A DNA stretch of 64,000 bases from Leishmania infantum JPCM5 (GCF_000002875.2 NC_009417.2:186079-250078), one strand, 5' to 3'. Shown: positions 38,483 through 49,286, counted from the stretch's first letter. Notes: generated by a model from the letters alone, not told the origin. Numbers and translations are program-made.

Positions 38483-41400
38483 ATGATGCGCGGTGCGCCC
38501 CAACTGGCGGCTCGCTCCGTCCACCTTTCTGCGGCGTCATGCGCAACGGCTGCATCATTGTTGTCACCACTCCGCTTTTTCGGGTCTAAGTACACCGACG
38601 ACCTTGGCAACTACAAGCGCCCCTACACGTATGAGAGCCGCAGCGCTGCTCACCGTCACCCGACACGTAAGGAGATGCTGCAAGGGCAGCGGACCGCCGC
38701 GGCTGCCTCCGCCAGCCCAGTAAGCGGCACTGCAGAGTTTTCAAATGTGGATGCGTTTACCGAGGAGGCGGAGGCAGAAGAGCCTGTGCAGCGCTGTAAC
38801 AAGAACAAGTACGAGGATCTTTTCAAAAAGAAGTCGGATCAGCGCATCGCCTTCACAAGCAACTTCCGTGAGCCTGACATGAAGCCCATCTTAGACGCAG
38901 CCGATGAGGCGCCGCGCCCAGGCACGGCGTGGAGGCACTCGTCCGCCCCCGCTGCTGTGGACAAGGATGAGACGGATGTGACTCGCATCTACAGCAAAGA
39001 AGAGGTCCGCAACATGCAGCAGAGGGCGAAAGTGAGTACCGGCGAGGCCGCGAAAGCGAAGGCGCCCAGCGGTGGGCTGGGCGGCATCTCGCCTGCACCG
39101 GAGACAGCGCAGCGCACAGTGGCGGAGGTGGAGGCCCAAGTGCCGAAAGATGACGAGGATGAGTTTGCCGAAATCCGCAGCCACCCATTCTTCATGGACA
39201 TGCTGCGCCGGGTGGAGCGCAACATGATCCGCTTCCGCAAGGAGACGCGCGCCGCGGGGCGGTACAGCCTAGAGGCTGTCAACGAGTGCGTACGGCCGTT
39301 GCTGCAGCTCACCGACTACCCACTCACGGCCAGGCAGCTGTCGCACCTCTCCCACAGCATCAGCCCAGCAGTGCTGAAAAGCTCTTTGCGTGACCGGGCT
39401 GCGTGCAGGCACCTGCAGCTCTACCGCTCGCAAGACACTGATCTGCTGCTCGACTGGTCCAAGGAAGACTTCCTGCGGCGCCGCTACGAGAGCGTGCACT
39501 TGTCATGGGAGCCGATGGATGTGATTTGCCGCCGCTTTGGCTGGACGCCGGACATGATGTCAGACCGTGACTATCTCCTATACTTCTCGGCCTTTCCCGA
39601 TTACGTCGAGATGGCGGAGATGCAGACCACCGCGAAGGGGGAGCCAAAAGCGATCCCAATCGATGATCCCGTGGCGCGCGCCGCAGAAGACCCCATCCCG
39701 GCAAGCCGCCTGCTGCTCCGCCGCAAGGCCTCCGTAGACGCCGAGCCGTCCCTCACCGAGTCCATTCGACTCATGGGCAGTCCCGCTCTGGCGACGCCGG
39801 CAAAGGGGAAGAAGGCGCAGCGGATGCGCCAGCACGGCGGTGACTCGGTGGCCGACTACTTTGGCGCTGTCGAGGCGACCGCGCGCGCTGTCGACGGAGA
39901 CGAAACGGTGAAGCTGCAGCATGCCGCGGACAACGTTCCGCCTCTGCGCCAGGCGAGCCATCCTGGAGGCCGTACGATTCGTGAGTTCTCCATTCCAAAG
40001 TCACACCTCCCTGAGGCGCCCGAGGCGCCTCCTGCAATGCCAAGCGAGACGGACATGAGAAGCGAGGCGATCTTTGACCAAAAGAAGTTCGAGGAGCTTT
40101 CCAACGCGTACCACAACATCAAGGTAGAAAACTCGCTGCTACGCCGCCGCATGCTCGGGACAGACAGCGTTGACAAGGCGCAGGAGATGCAGAGCAAACT
40201 GGCGAGTGGCCGCCGCGAGCAGCTGCGCCTGGAGCAGGAGCTGGAGCGCATGCGCGAGTTGAAGCGCAACACACCGATATCGAAGAACGGTCCCAACTTT
40301 GCCGTGCCGCGCGGTCAGCCACAGTACCCGGAGGCGCCGGAGCACACGACGGAGTATTCAAAAAACGGGAACGCCGTCGAGGACATTGATGACGACGAGA
40401 TCGAGCAGGCCTTGAAGGAGTTCAAGGAGAATGAAGCACTGCGGATGATGGAGAGGCGGCCGATGGCGACTGCGGCGCGGCCGGCCCCTTCGTCGTCTCC
40501 TGACCACGCCATCGCCACTACCACCTCCGCTGACGCTGCCGTCGACGATGGCAGCGAGGAAGTGGAGGAAGTGATCGAGGTGGTAGAGGATGAGGATGAA
40601 GACCTGGTGGTGTCCGGCGATGCGGCGACGGTGGGGCCGCAGACCGGCGCCCAGGACGACGTTCTGATCGCAGAGAGCGAGGCGGATGGCTCAGCCAATG
40701 CGCACTACGGTGCGCCCACGGATGCGGCGGCCAATGAGTTATCAGAGAGAGGTGACCAGCATTGGCAGGATGAGCTGTCAGCCGCGGTTGAGCAGCACGA
40801 AGCCGAGATGGAGGAGCAGGAGAGTGATCTCACAGCTGCCTTCAACGACCCCCCTGCTACCACCCCCGCCTCTCGCTTAGAGCAGCTTGCTTCCCTGCAC
40901 GATCGACTGTCCTCGGCGGCGGACCGCGCCCGTCGTTATGTGGCCACGGTGCAAAGCCGTCGGCAAGATGTATTGAAAAGGCTGGACTGCCAGTTGGCGG
41001 ATGCCAACACGAAGGTGGAGCAGCTTGAGGATCAGCTGGCCGCTGTACAAGAAGAGCAGACCACGCTCCGAGACACACTGGCTCGCAAGGAGGCGGAGCG
41101 CAAGGCCCTCGAGGTCGAGGCCCAACTGAAGGCGCAGCGGGAAAGGCGCTTGGCCGAGCTGGAGCAGCAGCGGGAGCGGGCACGCCTCGCGCAGGAGGCG
41201 GCGGCGAGGGCCCTGGAACGGCAGAAGAAGGCCGAACGAGAGGCGCTGGAGATGGAGGAGGAGCTGCAGCGCAAGTTGAGGGAGGTGCAAGCGAAGCTGC
41301 GCGTTCTGCACGACGGCAACTCGGCTGCGAACAACACCGCTGCTGCTGGTACCCCTCACGCCTCGGCAGCTGAAGAACTGGAGGCGGAGGAAGCTGCAGA

Positions 41401-42691
41401 GGAGGAGCACGCGGTGCCTGCCCAGGCAGGGAGTTCTCCTTCGCACTCACGCGCGCCTGAGTTGTCGGCACGCGTCACAGCCTCCGTGCGCACTGCTGCC
41501 ACGGAGGAGACGCCAAACGCTGTGGAAGGCGCCCACGACGCTTCCGCTACACCAGCGTCGAATGGCCAGTTCATGTGCACGCCGGAGCAGTACGATGGTC
41601 TGCATTTGGCGGCGGAGCGGCTGAAGAGGGAGATTGCTGCATTGGAGGCCCAGATGGAGGAGGCGGGTGACGAGGATGATGAGACGCTGATGGCTGTCCT
41701 GGCAGCGTCGCGCTCTGATCTCGAAGAGCTGGAGGAGTGCATTGGCTCTGTGCAGGCAAACGCGCCGTGGGCTGCCACCCGTGATGCAAAGCGCGCTCGC
41801 GAGAAAGCCTTGTCCGCCGAGGTGGCGAACACCGACGCGCACCGGCTGCAGAGCCACATCGACAACCACCGCTTCCAGATCTCGCTCCTGGAGAAGCGCC
41901 TGCAGCACGCCTCGAAGAAGGCGGTGATCACGAAGCTGAAGGACCGTATTGTGCAGGCTCGCAAGTCCATTACTCATCTGCGCATGGAGCAGGACCGTCT
42001 GCGTCGCGCTGGCCGTGACTCTATGGGGTTGCCACAGTCGATGAGCATTGCGGAGACGCTCGCGCATGAGTTGAAGGACGAGGAGGAGGCGAAGCTGGAG
42101 GTGTGCAAGGCTGCGGGTGAGGATAACTGCGGATCTCCTGTAGCCGCGAAGAGATCGGGCTTGAACTCCGACGCTCAGACCGCCGACGGCGATGAGTCCT
42201 ACGATGTCGTTTCAGACGCCACATCACCTGACCTCGTGGGGGAGTCGCAATCGGCAGCGCCCGCGCCATCGGCGCCCAACTCGGACGCTGAAAAGCTGCG
42301 CTTGCAGCTCGACAGCATGGTGAAGGACATCCAGCACCTTCAAGATAGCATTGAGGCGCAGGAGCGCACGACGGACTACGACGACGACGAGACCGAGGTG
42401 GTGCTGCGCGAAATGAAGGACAAGCTGAGCCAGCTGCTCCGTCTGCGCGACCAAGTGCAACGGTCCTTGCTGGAGGAGTCAGTGAACAGCCCCGACACCG
42501 CTGGTAGGCCCACCCCCGTCATCCGTCCAGCTTCAGCTGCCGCCTCAGCTCCGCCGGTAGTCGCCCGAGGTAGCGCAGCCGTCCAGAGCGGCCCCTCGAC
42601 TTCTCAGCACGGAAGACTTGACCGCGTGCCAATGGCATCCAAGAGGCTCCGGACCACTGCTCGCAGTTTTACCACGCAGCGCCATCTTTAG
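38483..42691 (+). CDS. Large probable mitochondrial coiled-coil protein, function unknown
   Basis: 1402 residues from the ATG at 38483, where two ATGs in a row follow a long pyrimidine tract; the 70 upstream codons are leader-like. The N-terminus (MMRGAPQLAARSVHLSAASC) is basic, free of acidic residues and amphipathic, a good mitochondrial presequence. A conserved-looking globular part lies at about 230-380 (SHPFFMDMLRRVERNMIRFR; LHLSWEPMDVICRRFGW-like segment near 345). From about 530 there are coiled coils, an acidic stretch near 690-715 (SEEVEEVIEVVEDEDEDLVV), a long continuous coiled coil at about 815-950 and two more near 1030-1190 and 1270-1335. No catalytic motif. It may be a kinetoplastid-specific mitochondrial structural or ribosome-assembly factor; this is inference. 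Confidence 0.72.
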   Translation: MMRGAPQLAARSVHLSAASCATAASLLSPLRFFGSKYTDDLGNYKRPYTYESRSAAHRHPTRKEMLQGQRTAAAASASPVSGTAEFSNVDAFTEEAEAEEPVQRCNKNKYEDLFKKKSDQRIAFTSNFREPDMKPILDAADEAPRPGTAWRHSSAPAAVDKDETDVTRIYSKEEVRNMQQRAKVSTGEAAKAKAPSGGLGGISPAPETAQRTVAEVEAQVPKDDEDEFAEIRSHPFFMDMLRRVERNMIRFRKETRAAGRYSLEAVNECVRPLLQLTDYPLTARQLSHLSHSISPAVLKSSLRDRAACRHLQLYRSQDTDLLLDWSKEDFLRRRYESVHLSWEPMDVICRRFGWTPDMMSDRDYLLYFSAFPDYVEMAEMQTTAKGEPKAIPIDDPVARAAEDPIPASRLLLRRKASVDAEPSLTESIRLMGSPALATPAKGKKAQRMRQHGGDSVADYFGAVEATARAVDGDETVKLQHAADNVPPLRQASHPGGRTIREFSIPKSHLPEAPEAPPAMPSETDMRSEAIFDQKKFEELSNAYHNIKVENSLLRRRMLGTDSVDKAQEMQSKLASGRREQLRLEQELERMRELKRNTPISKNGPNFAVPRGQPQYPEAPEHTTEYSKNGNAVEDIDDDEIEQALKEFKENEALRMMERRPMATAARPAPSSSPDHAIATTTSADAAVDDGSEEVEEVIEVVEDEDEDLVVSGDAATVGPQTGAQDDVLIAESEADGSANAHYGAPTDAAANELSERGDQHWQDELSAAVEQHEAEMEEQESDLTAAFNDPPATTPASRLEQLASLHDRLSSAADRARRYVATVQSRRQDVLKRLDCQLADANTKVEQLEDQLAAVQEEQTTLRDTLARKEAERKALEVEAQLKAQRERRLAELEQQRERARLAQEAAARALERQKKAEREALEMEEELQRKLREVQAKLRVLHDGNSAANNTAAAGTPHASAAEELEAEEAAEEEHAVPAQAGSSPSHSRAPELSARVTASVRTAATEETPNAVEGAHDASATPASNGQFMCTPEQYDGLHLAAERLKREIAALEAQMEEAGDEDDETLMAVLAASRSDLEELEECIGSVQANAPWAATRDAKRAREKALSAEVANTDAHRLQSHIDNHRFQISLLEKRLQHASKKAVITKLKDRIVQARKSITHLRMEQDRLRRAGRDSMGLPQSMSIAETLAHELKDEEEAKLEVCKAAGEDNCGSPVAAKRSGLNSDAQTADGDESYDVVSDATSPDLVGESQSAAPAPSAPNSDAEKLRLQLDSMVKDIQHLQDSIEAQERTTDYDDDETEVVLREMKDKLSQLLRLRDQVQRSLLEESVNSPDTAGRPTPVIRPASAAASAPPVVARGSAAVQSGPSTSQHGRLDRVPMASKRLRTTARSFTTQRHL

Positions 42692-43250
42692 AGAAGCTTG
42701 AGCGGCGGCAGCCGCGACGTCTGCAGGCTAAAAGAGCGTCACTTACCGCTTTAGCGCGTGCCTTCGGGACGGTGCACACCGCGGCTGCTGTTCGAGCCCG
42801 GAGTCTTTGTGCATTTCGAGCTCCTCTTGTGCAGCTGTCCGCTGGAATGAGAACAACGAAAACACAACCTCTTCCCCTCCCATCCCCACCCACACACACA
42901 CACACACAGACACACAAGCGAAAGGAGGAGCGAAGGACGCCCCCCTCCTCCTCCGTCTTTTGGAGGAGGGAGAGCGAGAGATGGGGGAAAAGAGGGAACA
43001 CCGTTGCTTTCCATAGAAGAAAAAAAGGCGCCGTTGATGTGAGTGCGTGTGCGCGCACCAGGGCGTGCGCTCGTGCTTTTTTTTTCATAACCTCGACAGG
43101 CGCCTATATGTCTAGTAGGAGGGGCCCCCCCGCACAGTAGTATCGAAGCCGGAGTCTCTCTATGCGTCTGTACGTGTGTGGGCGAACGACATCTCCCTTT
43201 TCCTCTCCCTTTACTGCACTCACGTGTTGGCTGTGCTGTGGGTCTTGAGT

Positions 43251-43267
43251 GCATGCATGCATGCATG
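43251..43267. repeat. (ATGC)n tetranucleotide repeat
   Basis: Four tandem GCAT units, self-complementary. Confidence 0.8.
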
Positions 43268-44273
43268 GGTGCACGTGCATCTGTGCTGAGGGAGGTCTTC
43301 TTTTTTTCTGTCTTCGCACTTACTTGTTGATGAGTTACTATCATAGAGTGAATGTGTTCTTGTCTTTGTCGTTGCTGTTGTTGTTCTCTCTCTTCTTTCC
43401 CTGTGAAGTCTGTGCTTTCATTAACGTAAGCGGGTCGCCTCCCCCATGCTCTATCCGTGTTGCTCGCCCCCTCGCCCTATGTCTCTCTGTGCGCTTTCTG
43501 TGTCCCACTTCCTTCTTCCCTCTGATTGTGTGTAGGCGCGCGTGTATGCGTGTATGTGTGTGTGTGTGAAAGAAGAAGGTTCTCGCAGAGGGGTCGCCTG
43601 CCTGAAGCGCATGCGTTTGCACCCTTCGTTTTGCACGTGTGCCTCTTCGAGGGGTCCTCGTTCGGGCTGTGGCAGGGCACCAGCCCTGCCCGTGATTCCA
43701 AAGGTGGCACACTGTGAGACAGATGTAACTACCCCATCGGCCCTGTCATCACATGGGCCGACGCACATGTGTGCTGCGCACGATTCCAAGGCCGTCTTCT
43801 TTCTTGGCAGGACCTTAGCGCCACAATTCATTTTGCCATTGCTTTCGACCTCGTCGTGCCCCTGTATAAACACGCAAGTACACCTTCGGACCTGTGGGTG
43901 CCGCCGCTCGGCGTCACCTGAAGCGCCGTACCACTCCTTCGCGTGTTGGTCCCACTGGCTGTCCGTTCTCTCCCTCCTTTCCCCCTTTTCCCTTTTTTAT
44001 CCCTTCTTGTGCCGTGTGCTCTTTTCGCTGCCCACGCCCTGCCTCTTTCGTGGGTCACGCGGTGCACGCGTGTGTGACCTGGCGTATGCGCTCGCGTGCT
44101 GTGCGCGTCTATTCTGCGGGCACACCATCGCGGGAAGCAAAGGGATTGCGCACCCTCGCGATTCTTCTCTAGCTGAGAAGGAAAGAGGGGGGTTTCGTGC
44201 GTGCGTCCAGACACGTGGCCGCCTCTTTTTCTTTCCCCACACGGTGAGAGCTGTCCCTTCCTCTCACACCTCA

Positions 44274-44278
44274 CCACA

Positions 44279-44312
<34 letters not shown>
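44274..44312. repeat. (CA)n microsatellite
   Basis: An almost pure run of 18 to 19 CA units, ending 60 bases before a splice acceptor. Confidence 0.9.
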
Positions 44313-44313
<1 letters not shown>

Positions 44314-44370
44314 CGCGCACACTGAGACTGCATCCACGGCCACAACGGAACACCTCACCGAAAGGAACGC

Positions 44371-44392
44371 TTTCACTACCCTCTTTGGCCAG
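44371..44392 (+). promoter_or_regulatory. Splice-leader acceptor for the 152-residue gene
   Basis: Pyrimidine-rich CTTTCACTACCCTCTTTGG followed by CCAG, nine bases before the ATG at 44401. The leader would be very short. Confidence 0.5.
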
Positions 44393-44400
44393 CTACGAGA

Positions 44401-44859
44401 ATGCTGCGCTTTACTCATGTTATCCGGAAGAACCCGGTGGTGTTCAAGCAGGGACAGGGGATGTTCTCGCACCAGCTAAAGCGAATACTGAACAAGAAGT
44501 CGCTGCACAAGTACAACTGGGATCCGCTCCCGATGTACGACCCTCGCAAGCTTGTGCACGCCAACCGCTACGTGGACCACGACACCTACGAGGAGAAGTA
44601 CGATCCGCACTGGGAGCACAACGCCCATCTCGTACCAGATCAGCAGTTCTACAACATCCCTGTCCCAAAGGAGTACAAGGACGCGTACTGGTGGCGTGAC
44701 TTGCAGGCCCGCCGCGTTCAGTGCCCGACCGAGTGGGTGCACTTCCGCATGCATACCAAGGATAAGCTCAAGTATGACTTCCAGGATCTTGCCTTCCGCA
44801 AGAAGTTCGAGTATTCCTATGAGGATGTGGTTGCAAATGCCAAGGACATGCGCAGCTGA
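44401..44859 (+). CDS. Small basic protein, possibly mitochondrial, unknown function
   Basis: 152 residues. The N-terminus (MLRFTHVIRKNPVVFKQGQG) is basic without acidic residues, consistent with mitochondrial import. The body is rich in Tyr, Trp, His and Asp with short conserved-looking blocks (KYNWDPLPMYDPRKL, YWWRDLQARRVQCP, FRKKFEYSYEDV) and no membrane span. This composition is common among small kinetoplastid mitoribosomal or respiratory-complex subunits, but I cannot name the family. Codon use is strongly C/G-ending, suggesting good expression. Confidence 0.65.
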   Translation: MLRFTHVIRKNPVVFKQGQGMFSHQLKRILNKKSLHKYNWDPLPMYDPRKLVHANRYVDHDTYEEKYDPHWEHNAHLVPDQQFYNIPVPKEYKDAYWWRDLQARRVQCPTEWVHFRMHTKDKLKYDFQDLAFRKKFEYSYEDVVANAKDMRS

Positions 44860-45859
44860 AACCCTCAAGAGTGAAGCTCGCTGGTTCTTGTGTCTCTGAT
44901 GTTCACATTGCAAACAGCCGAGCCCTCCAGTGCAGTTTCTGCGTTTCTACTTCTCATCGGTCATGCGCACGGGAGGAAGGGGTCGAGCAGAGCAGCCCGT
45001 GGTATGAGTGTGAGTGTGTGAGAGGCAGCGTGGTTTCCGTTTTTCTTTGTCGTCTGTTGCTAGTGCTTCGACGCCCCTCGGTGCTGCGGCTGCCGCCTCC
45101 TTAGCTGCTGCGGTTGCTGCGGTCGGCTGTGAGAGGCCTGCACTTGGCCGCCATACTGGCTGGCTCACTTAGTTGGTTGACGTTTGGTGGTGGGAGGGGG
45201 GGTTATGGCTGTTTAGGTGGGGAATCGTTGAAGGGGTGGGGAGCCCTGCTTGCTGAGCGTGTGTCTTCTACCACCTCACCCTTGCCCGCAAATGGTTGCT
45301 CATGCCAGCTAAGTCGCTCACACAGACAAGATCACTCACACTCAAGGATGCCACAGGGTCAACAGGAAGGAGGGGGTGCGTCAGTGGTGGAGTGAAGGGT
45401 GAGGCCCTCCAGGGGGGGGGCGCCCGTCAGGAAGAGTAAAGGAAAATGACGGTGGAGCTCCTCCTCACTGCATTTGCGTACATCACTGCGCATGCGGCTG
45501 ACGTGCTCCTTTTAAATATAGTTCTCTCCCTGCTGCACCGACACCTCGTCACGCTTACGCTGGCGACGCGGGGCAGCTGGCATCGAAGAGGGGTGCGGAT
45601 GCTGACGTCTTTCATTCATCGCGGGGTCATGTCTGCCACGATGCCCCCCTCCATACTCGTGGTTGTGCGTGCTCTGCTCGTGGCCCCACGTTTCCGCGTC
45701 TCTGTCCACCTCTATCTTCCTAACCCGTCGCATCACCCCGAAGTACAATCCGACGCTAAAACACGAAGACATAGACCTTCCCTCGTACGGGCCGGCGCGT
45801 TGCTCGCACCCGCTTCGTGCCTCGCCGCATCTTTAGCCGCGGCCCACTCGTTGTCGACC
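44860..45859. other. Spacer upstream of the B55 gene
   Basis: About 1 kb without a gene; an in-frame extension of the B55 frame back to 45446 has leader-like composition and was not accepted as coding. A G-rich patch (45180-45200 and 45411-45420) and pyrimidine stretches (45705-45725) are present. Confidence 0.55.
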
Positions 45860-48202
45860 ATGCTACCCAAACTCAACTTGGATGGCACGCTCAGCACGCG
45901 CGCCTCCAGTGTGCAGGAGCGGATGAGAGAGGAGGGGCAGCCTGGGATGTACTCCCCCCGTATGGCATCCAGCCAAGCGCCGAAAGGACTCGGAGGCCCT
46001 TCCCACGCAGGTGGCGCATCCTCGACCCGCTTATCTTCCTCAGCGCCTTCTGCCCTAGGCCACACCAGGTCGCTGTCGCCGCCGCACCTGTCCTCGCACG
46101 AAATATCACTCCTGGAGGAAGGGGTAATGGGCATCTCGGACCCGGAAATGGCAGCCATCCTCGCCTCCAAGTCGCATCACGGCTCGGGCGAGCGCTCTCC
46201 GTCGTTGGACAGACTCAGCGGGATGGGGCCAGGCGGTTACTCGACTTCGAGCAAGCGCCGAGCCGCACCTCTCACGACGTTGGCTGATCACCAGCAGGCG
46301 CGCCAAGCCATTCCTCAACACTCCAAGGACGGCGACACCGCAGCCTCGGAAAGATGCAACGATGATTGTTCCTCTGAAGGCTCTTCCCCCGTGCTGAGGG
46401 CGGCCTCTACCTCTCCCCAATGTGTGAAGCGCCGAGGGGCCTCTCCGTCGGCACTCTCGCATGCTTCAAACGAGTCCGCCCCCGCAGTTGCAGGCGCTAG
46501 TCTTGGTGCCGCGAGCTTGTCTGCGCCGACACAGAGCACCATCTCCATCATGACGGCCGAGCAGCTGTACATATTCGGAAAACCGTTCCAGGCCTACATG
46601 AGTGCCACCTCTACGCGACCCTCATCGACCGACACACAGGGGACGCTTGCAGCCACCAGCGCCAGTGGTGCCCCCGCTGCCAAGGCCGCCGCTGCCTCTG
46701 GCACGCACATCGCAGCAACTTTCCACCACAACCCTTCACAATACATTTCCGCCCTCACCAGCCAAGGCGACTTTGTCGCGGTGGGTGACCGCACCGGGCG
46801 TGTCGTAGTGATGCGCCAGCGCGAGATGGCGGCTGGACCACGCCGCACTCTCCTCGACATCATTCAACGCAGTGGGGAGGCCGAAGAGGAGGGGGCTGCT
46901 AAGCGTCACTCGTTAGCCACCTCCGCAGCCTCATCGTTGTTCTCCCCACCTCGCCACACGACGGCCCTCAATCACGTGCGTGACCCGTACGACTTCTACG
47001 TCGCTCAGCAGGCCTACGTTCCCGTGATCGATACACTGAACAGCGTCGAGGTGTCGCCGACGGTGACGGCGCTGGCGTTCCTGCCGCAGTCCGGCCCCAC
47101 AACGTACCTCCTTGCGGCGAACGAGAAGGTACCGAAGCTGTACAAGATCATGTCTGTGCGGGAATCAGTCAATCCCTTCCGTGCGGTAGACAAGATCGGC
47201 ACCAAGACCATTGGCCCACTGACCGCGAGCTCACGCACGTCTACAGTGGCCATGAAGCCGGTTTATCGCTACGCCATGCACCACGAGTACAACATCAACT
47301 CCATCTGCCCCATCGCGTACAGCGATCAGTTCGCGACCGCCGACGACGCGACGGTGCTTCTGTGGTGCACCGAGTACCCTGACACGTCCATCGAGACCCA
47401 GGACCTGCGCTCCCCCTACGAGGACGGCCCACGCGAGACTATTCGCGCCGTCCGCAACTTCCCGCACGAGCCGTTTCTCTTCTTCGTCGCCACCTCCGGT
47501 GGCAGCGTGCGTGTTGTCGACACGCGGCAGACGCTTCGATGGGGCGATCAGGCGGCGCAGGCATTCATAAACCCGCCGCGCGAAGAGGACGAGCCGTTCA
47601 GCAACGTTACAAATAGCATCTGCGACTGCGCCCTCAGTCCCTCTGGGCGGTACATCGCCGGTCGCGACTTCATGTCCGTCTGCTTGTGGGATATCCGCAT
47701 GGCTGGCAGCGGTGGCGCGCGCAACGCGCCAGCAACACCGCGTCGGCAGGCCCCAGCCGCGCGCGGCGGCGATGGAAGCCCCGAGTGCAGCATGGTGCGG
47801 CGCTGGGCTCTGCACCCGCACCTGCGCGACGACCTCGACACCATCTATCAGTCGAACCTTCTCTTTGACAAGTTCGATGTGCAATTCTTGTCGAGCCGAC
47901 AGGTGTGTACCGGGGGCTTCAACAACACCCTTTACACAATGGACGTGGAGGGCACCAGCGCCGACACCGCCAGCGACATTCGTACCTTTCAGCTACTGAA
48001 GACGGAGGGCATCTCCGAATTTCGGCGCACCACCGTGTCGGCGCACCGACCTGGCGAGGACCGCATCAGCACCGGGCAGGGCCTCGGATCACGCATGACG
48101 CTCATGTCGCGGCCATGCATGTCCATGAGTGGGGCGTGCGGGATGATGGTGGCGTGTGGACAGGCGGTCCTGCAGCTCAGCTACAACGGGCTATCGAAGT
48201 GA
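45860..48202 (+). CDS. Protein phosphatase 2A regulatory subunit B55 (PPP2R2-like), with long N-terminal extension
   Basis: B55 is a WD40 propeller that directs the PP2A catalytic core to substrates. The 780-residue product (ATG at 45860, MLPKLNLDGTLS) has the B55 core from about residue 370: YNINSICPIAYSDQFATADD (about 475), PHEPFLFFVATSGGSVRVVD (about 535), SICDCALSPSGRYIAGRDF and MSVCLWDIRMAG (about 590-615), DDLDTIYQSNLLFDKFDVQF (about 655-675) and CTGGFNNTLYTMD. These correspond block by block to human B55 (HINSI, GTIRL.D, SGRYM..RD, FDKFE, GSYNN). The first 370 residues are Ser/Ala/Pro-rich and probably disordered, including a possible extra WD-like segment (FVAVGDRTGRVVVMRQRE, about 307-325). 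B55 proteins are usually about 450 residues. An upstream start inside the same frame (back to 45446) cannot be excluded. Confidence 0.85.
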   Translation: MLPKLNLDGTLSTRASSVQERMREEGQPGMYSPRMASSQAPKGLGGPSHAGGASSTRLSSSAPSALGHTRSLSPPHLSSHEISLLEEGVMGISDPEMAAILASKSHHGSGERSPSLDRLSGMGPGGYSTSSKRRAAPLTTLADHQQARQAIPQHSKDGDTAASERCNDDCSSEGSSPVLRAASTSPQCVKRRGASPSALSHASNESAPAVAGASLGAASLSAPTQSTISIMTAEQLYIFGKPFQAYMSATSTRPSSTDTQGTLAATSASGAPAAKAAAASGTHIAATFHHNPSQYISALTSQGDFVAVGDRTGRVVVMRQREMAAGPRRTLLDIIQRSGEAEEEGAAKRHSLATSAASSLFSPPRHTTALNHVRDPYDFYVAQQAYVPVIDTLNSVEVSPTVTALAFLPQSGPTTYLLAANEKVPKLYKIMSVRESVNPFRAVDKIGTKTIGPLTASSRTSTVAMKPVYRYAMHHEYNINSICPIAYSDQFATADDATVLLWCTEYPDTSIETQDLRSPYEDGPRETIRAVRNFPHEPFLFFVATSGGSVRVVDTRQTLRWGDQAAQAFINPPREEDEPFSNVTNSICDCALSPSGRYIAGRDFMSVCLWDIRMAGSGGARNAPATPRRQAPAARGGDGSPECSMVRRWALHPHLRDDLDTIYQSNLLFDKFDVQFLSSRQVCTGGFNNTLYTMDVEGTSADTASDIRTFQLLKTEGISEFRRTTVSAHRPGEDRISTGQGLGSRMTLMSRPCMSMSGACGMMVACGQAVLQLSYNGLSK

Positions 48203-49286
48203 GAGCGGAGGGAGGGAAAACGAGATGCGTACATGCGTGGTTTGCATACATGCGCGTGCCGGTCTCTGTTTCTCTCTCGGTTTGCTTTCGCTTGCATTGG
48301 CGTGAGTTGTGTGTTCCCTCACCATCTCCTGACCTTTTAGATGCATTGCGGTCGCAGACGCGCGCACTCACTCATACGTAAATATATGCGCACTCGTGCG
48401 GTGCAACGTAGCCGTTTGAGGTCTCGAACACTGAAGTGGCGCACCACAGCAAGCAGCTGGTGTAAGGTACATGCAGCAATGTCTGTCGCTCCGTAGAAAG
48501 GGAAGTGGATATCTCCTGAGGTGGTCGCCTCATGAAGTGGAATGCCCGTCAAGGGCAGGAATAGCGTCTTGCTCCCGTGCCTCCATCCAACACTGTCTCA
48601 CGTCTGCTCCTCCGCACACGCACACGCACACAAACGCGCAGAGTGAAGTATCCATCACGCATTTTACCCTCCAACAACTCCCCCCCCCGACACACACATC
48701 CGTACAGCTCTCAGGCGTCTTGCTACCACACATAATTTGTCAAGTCATTTATATCTCGCTCTTTTTCGAACTGCATCGTGTGCTCGCCTTCAACCCTCCC
48801 CCTTCCCTCTTCCACACACATCGTCGTCGTGCGTCTGCCTTACTTCAGATTTTGCTAACGCGTCTTTTTGAGCTCTGTACTTTGAAGCTGCCCTCGTCAC
48901 CGAGATACCACACCAGCGCGCTCCTTCCTTTTCCGCTGCACTGCTGTCGTGCCGACACGCACATACACGTCTGACGTGGCGTGACTAATTCTTTTTGCGC
49001 GTGTCTGGGTTGCTCTTTGTAGATTTCGTGTCCCCTGCCTCCTCGCGTGGACAGAGCTGCATGGATCGGCGCTGTGGTTCGTTTTGCGGTCTTCGCACGG
49101 TGCAACATCCGCTAGAGCCGCCTTGCTACGTCTGAGGGGTGACAGCAGCAGAGAAGAGGGCAGCACAAGGCGCGCACACACGCACACACGATTGTAGCAG
49201 CGTTGCGGTCTACGCCCACAGCCTTCTTTTCCTTTGCACAGTCTTCTTTTTGAGTGCTCGCGCACTCAACCGCCAGACACGACATC
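48203..49286. other. Spacer upstream of the sterol reductase gene
   Basis: About 1.1 kb without a gene. A pyrimidine run at 49223-49236 with CAG at 49240-49242 is the likely acceptor for the downstream gene. Confidence 0.7.
49223..49242 (+). promoter_or_regulatory. Splice-leader acceptor for the sterol reductase
   Basis: CTTCTTTTCCTTTGCACAG lies 45 bases before the ATG at 49287 and downstream of most other pyrimidine tracts in the spacer. Confidence 0.6.

Larger units (their letters stand above)
42692..44400. other. Long spacer (1.7 kb) with microsatellites
   Basis: No gene. It holds a (CA)n stretch near 42892-42912, an ATGC repeat near 43251-43267, a TG-rich stretch near 43555-43570, a long (CA)n at 44274-44312 and, at its end, a pyrimidine tract with CAG (44371-44392). 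A plus-strand frame that enters from 43542 is out of frame with the gene starting at 44401. Confidence 0.7.

Noticed and set aside
43542..44699. 385-codon plus-strand frame overlapping the small gene at 44401
   Set aside because: It is read through microsatellites and pyrimidine tracts in another frame, and the splice acceptor at 44391 lies far inside it.
45446..45859. Upstream in-frame extension of the B55 gene (138 codons)
   Set aside because: Composition is leader-like and several codons come from pyrimidine-rich DNA; kept only as a possible alternative start.
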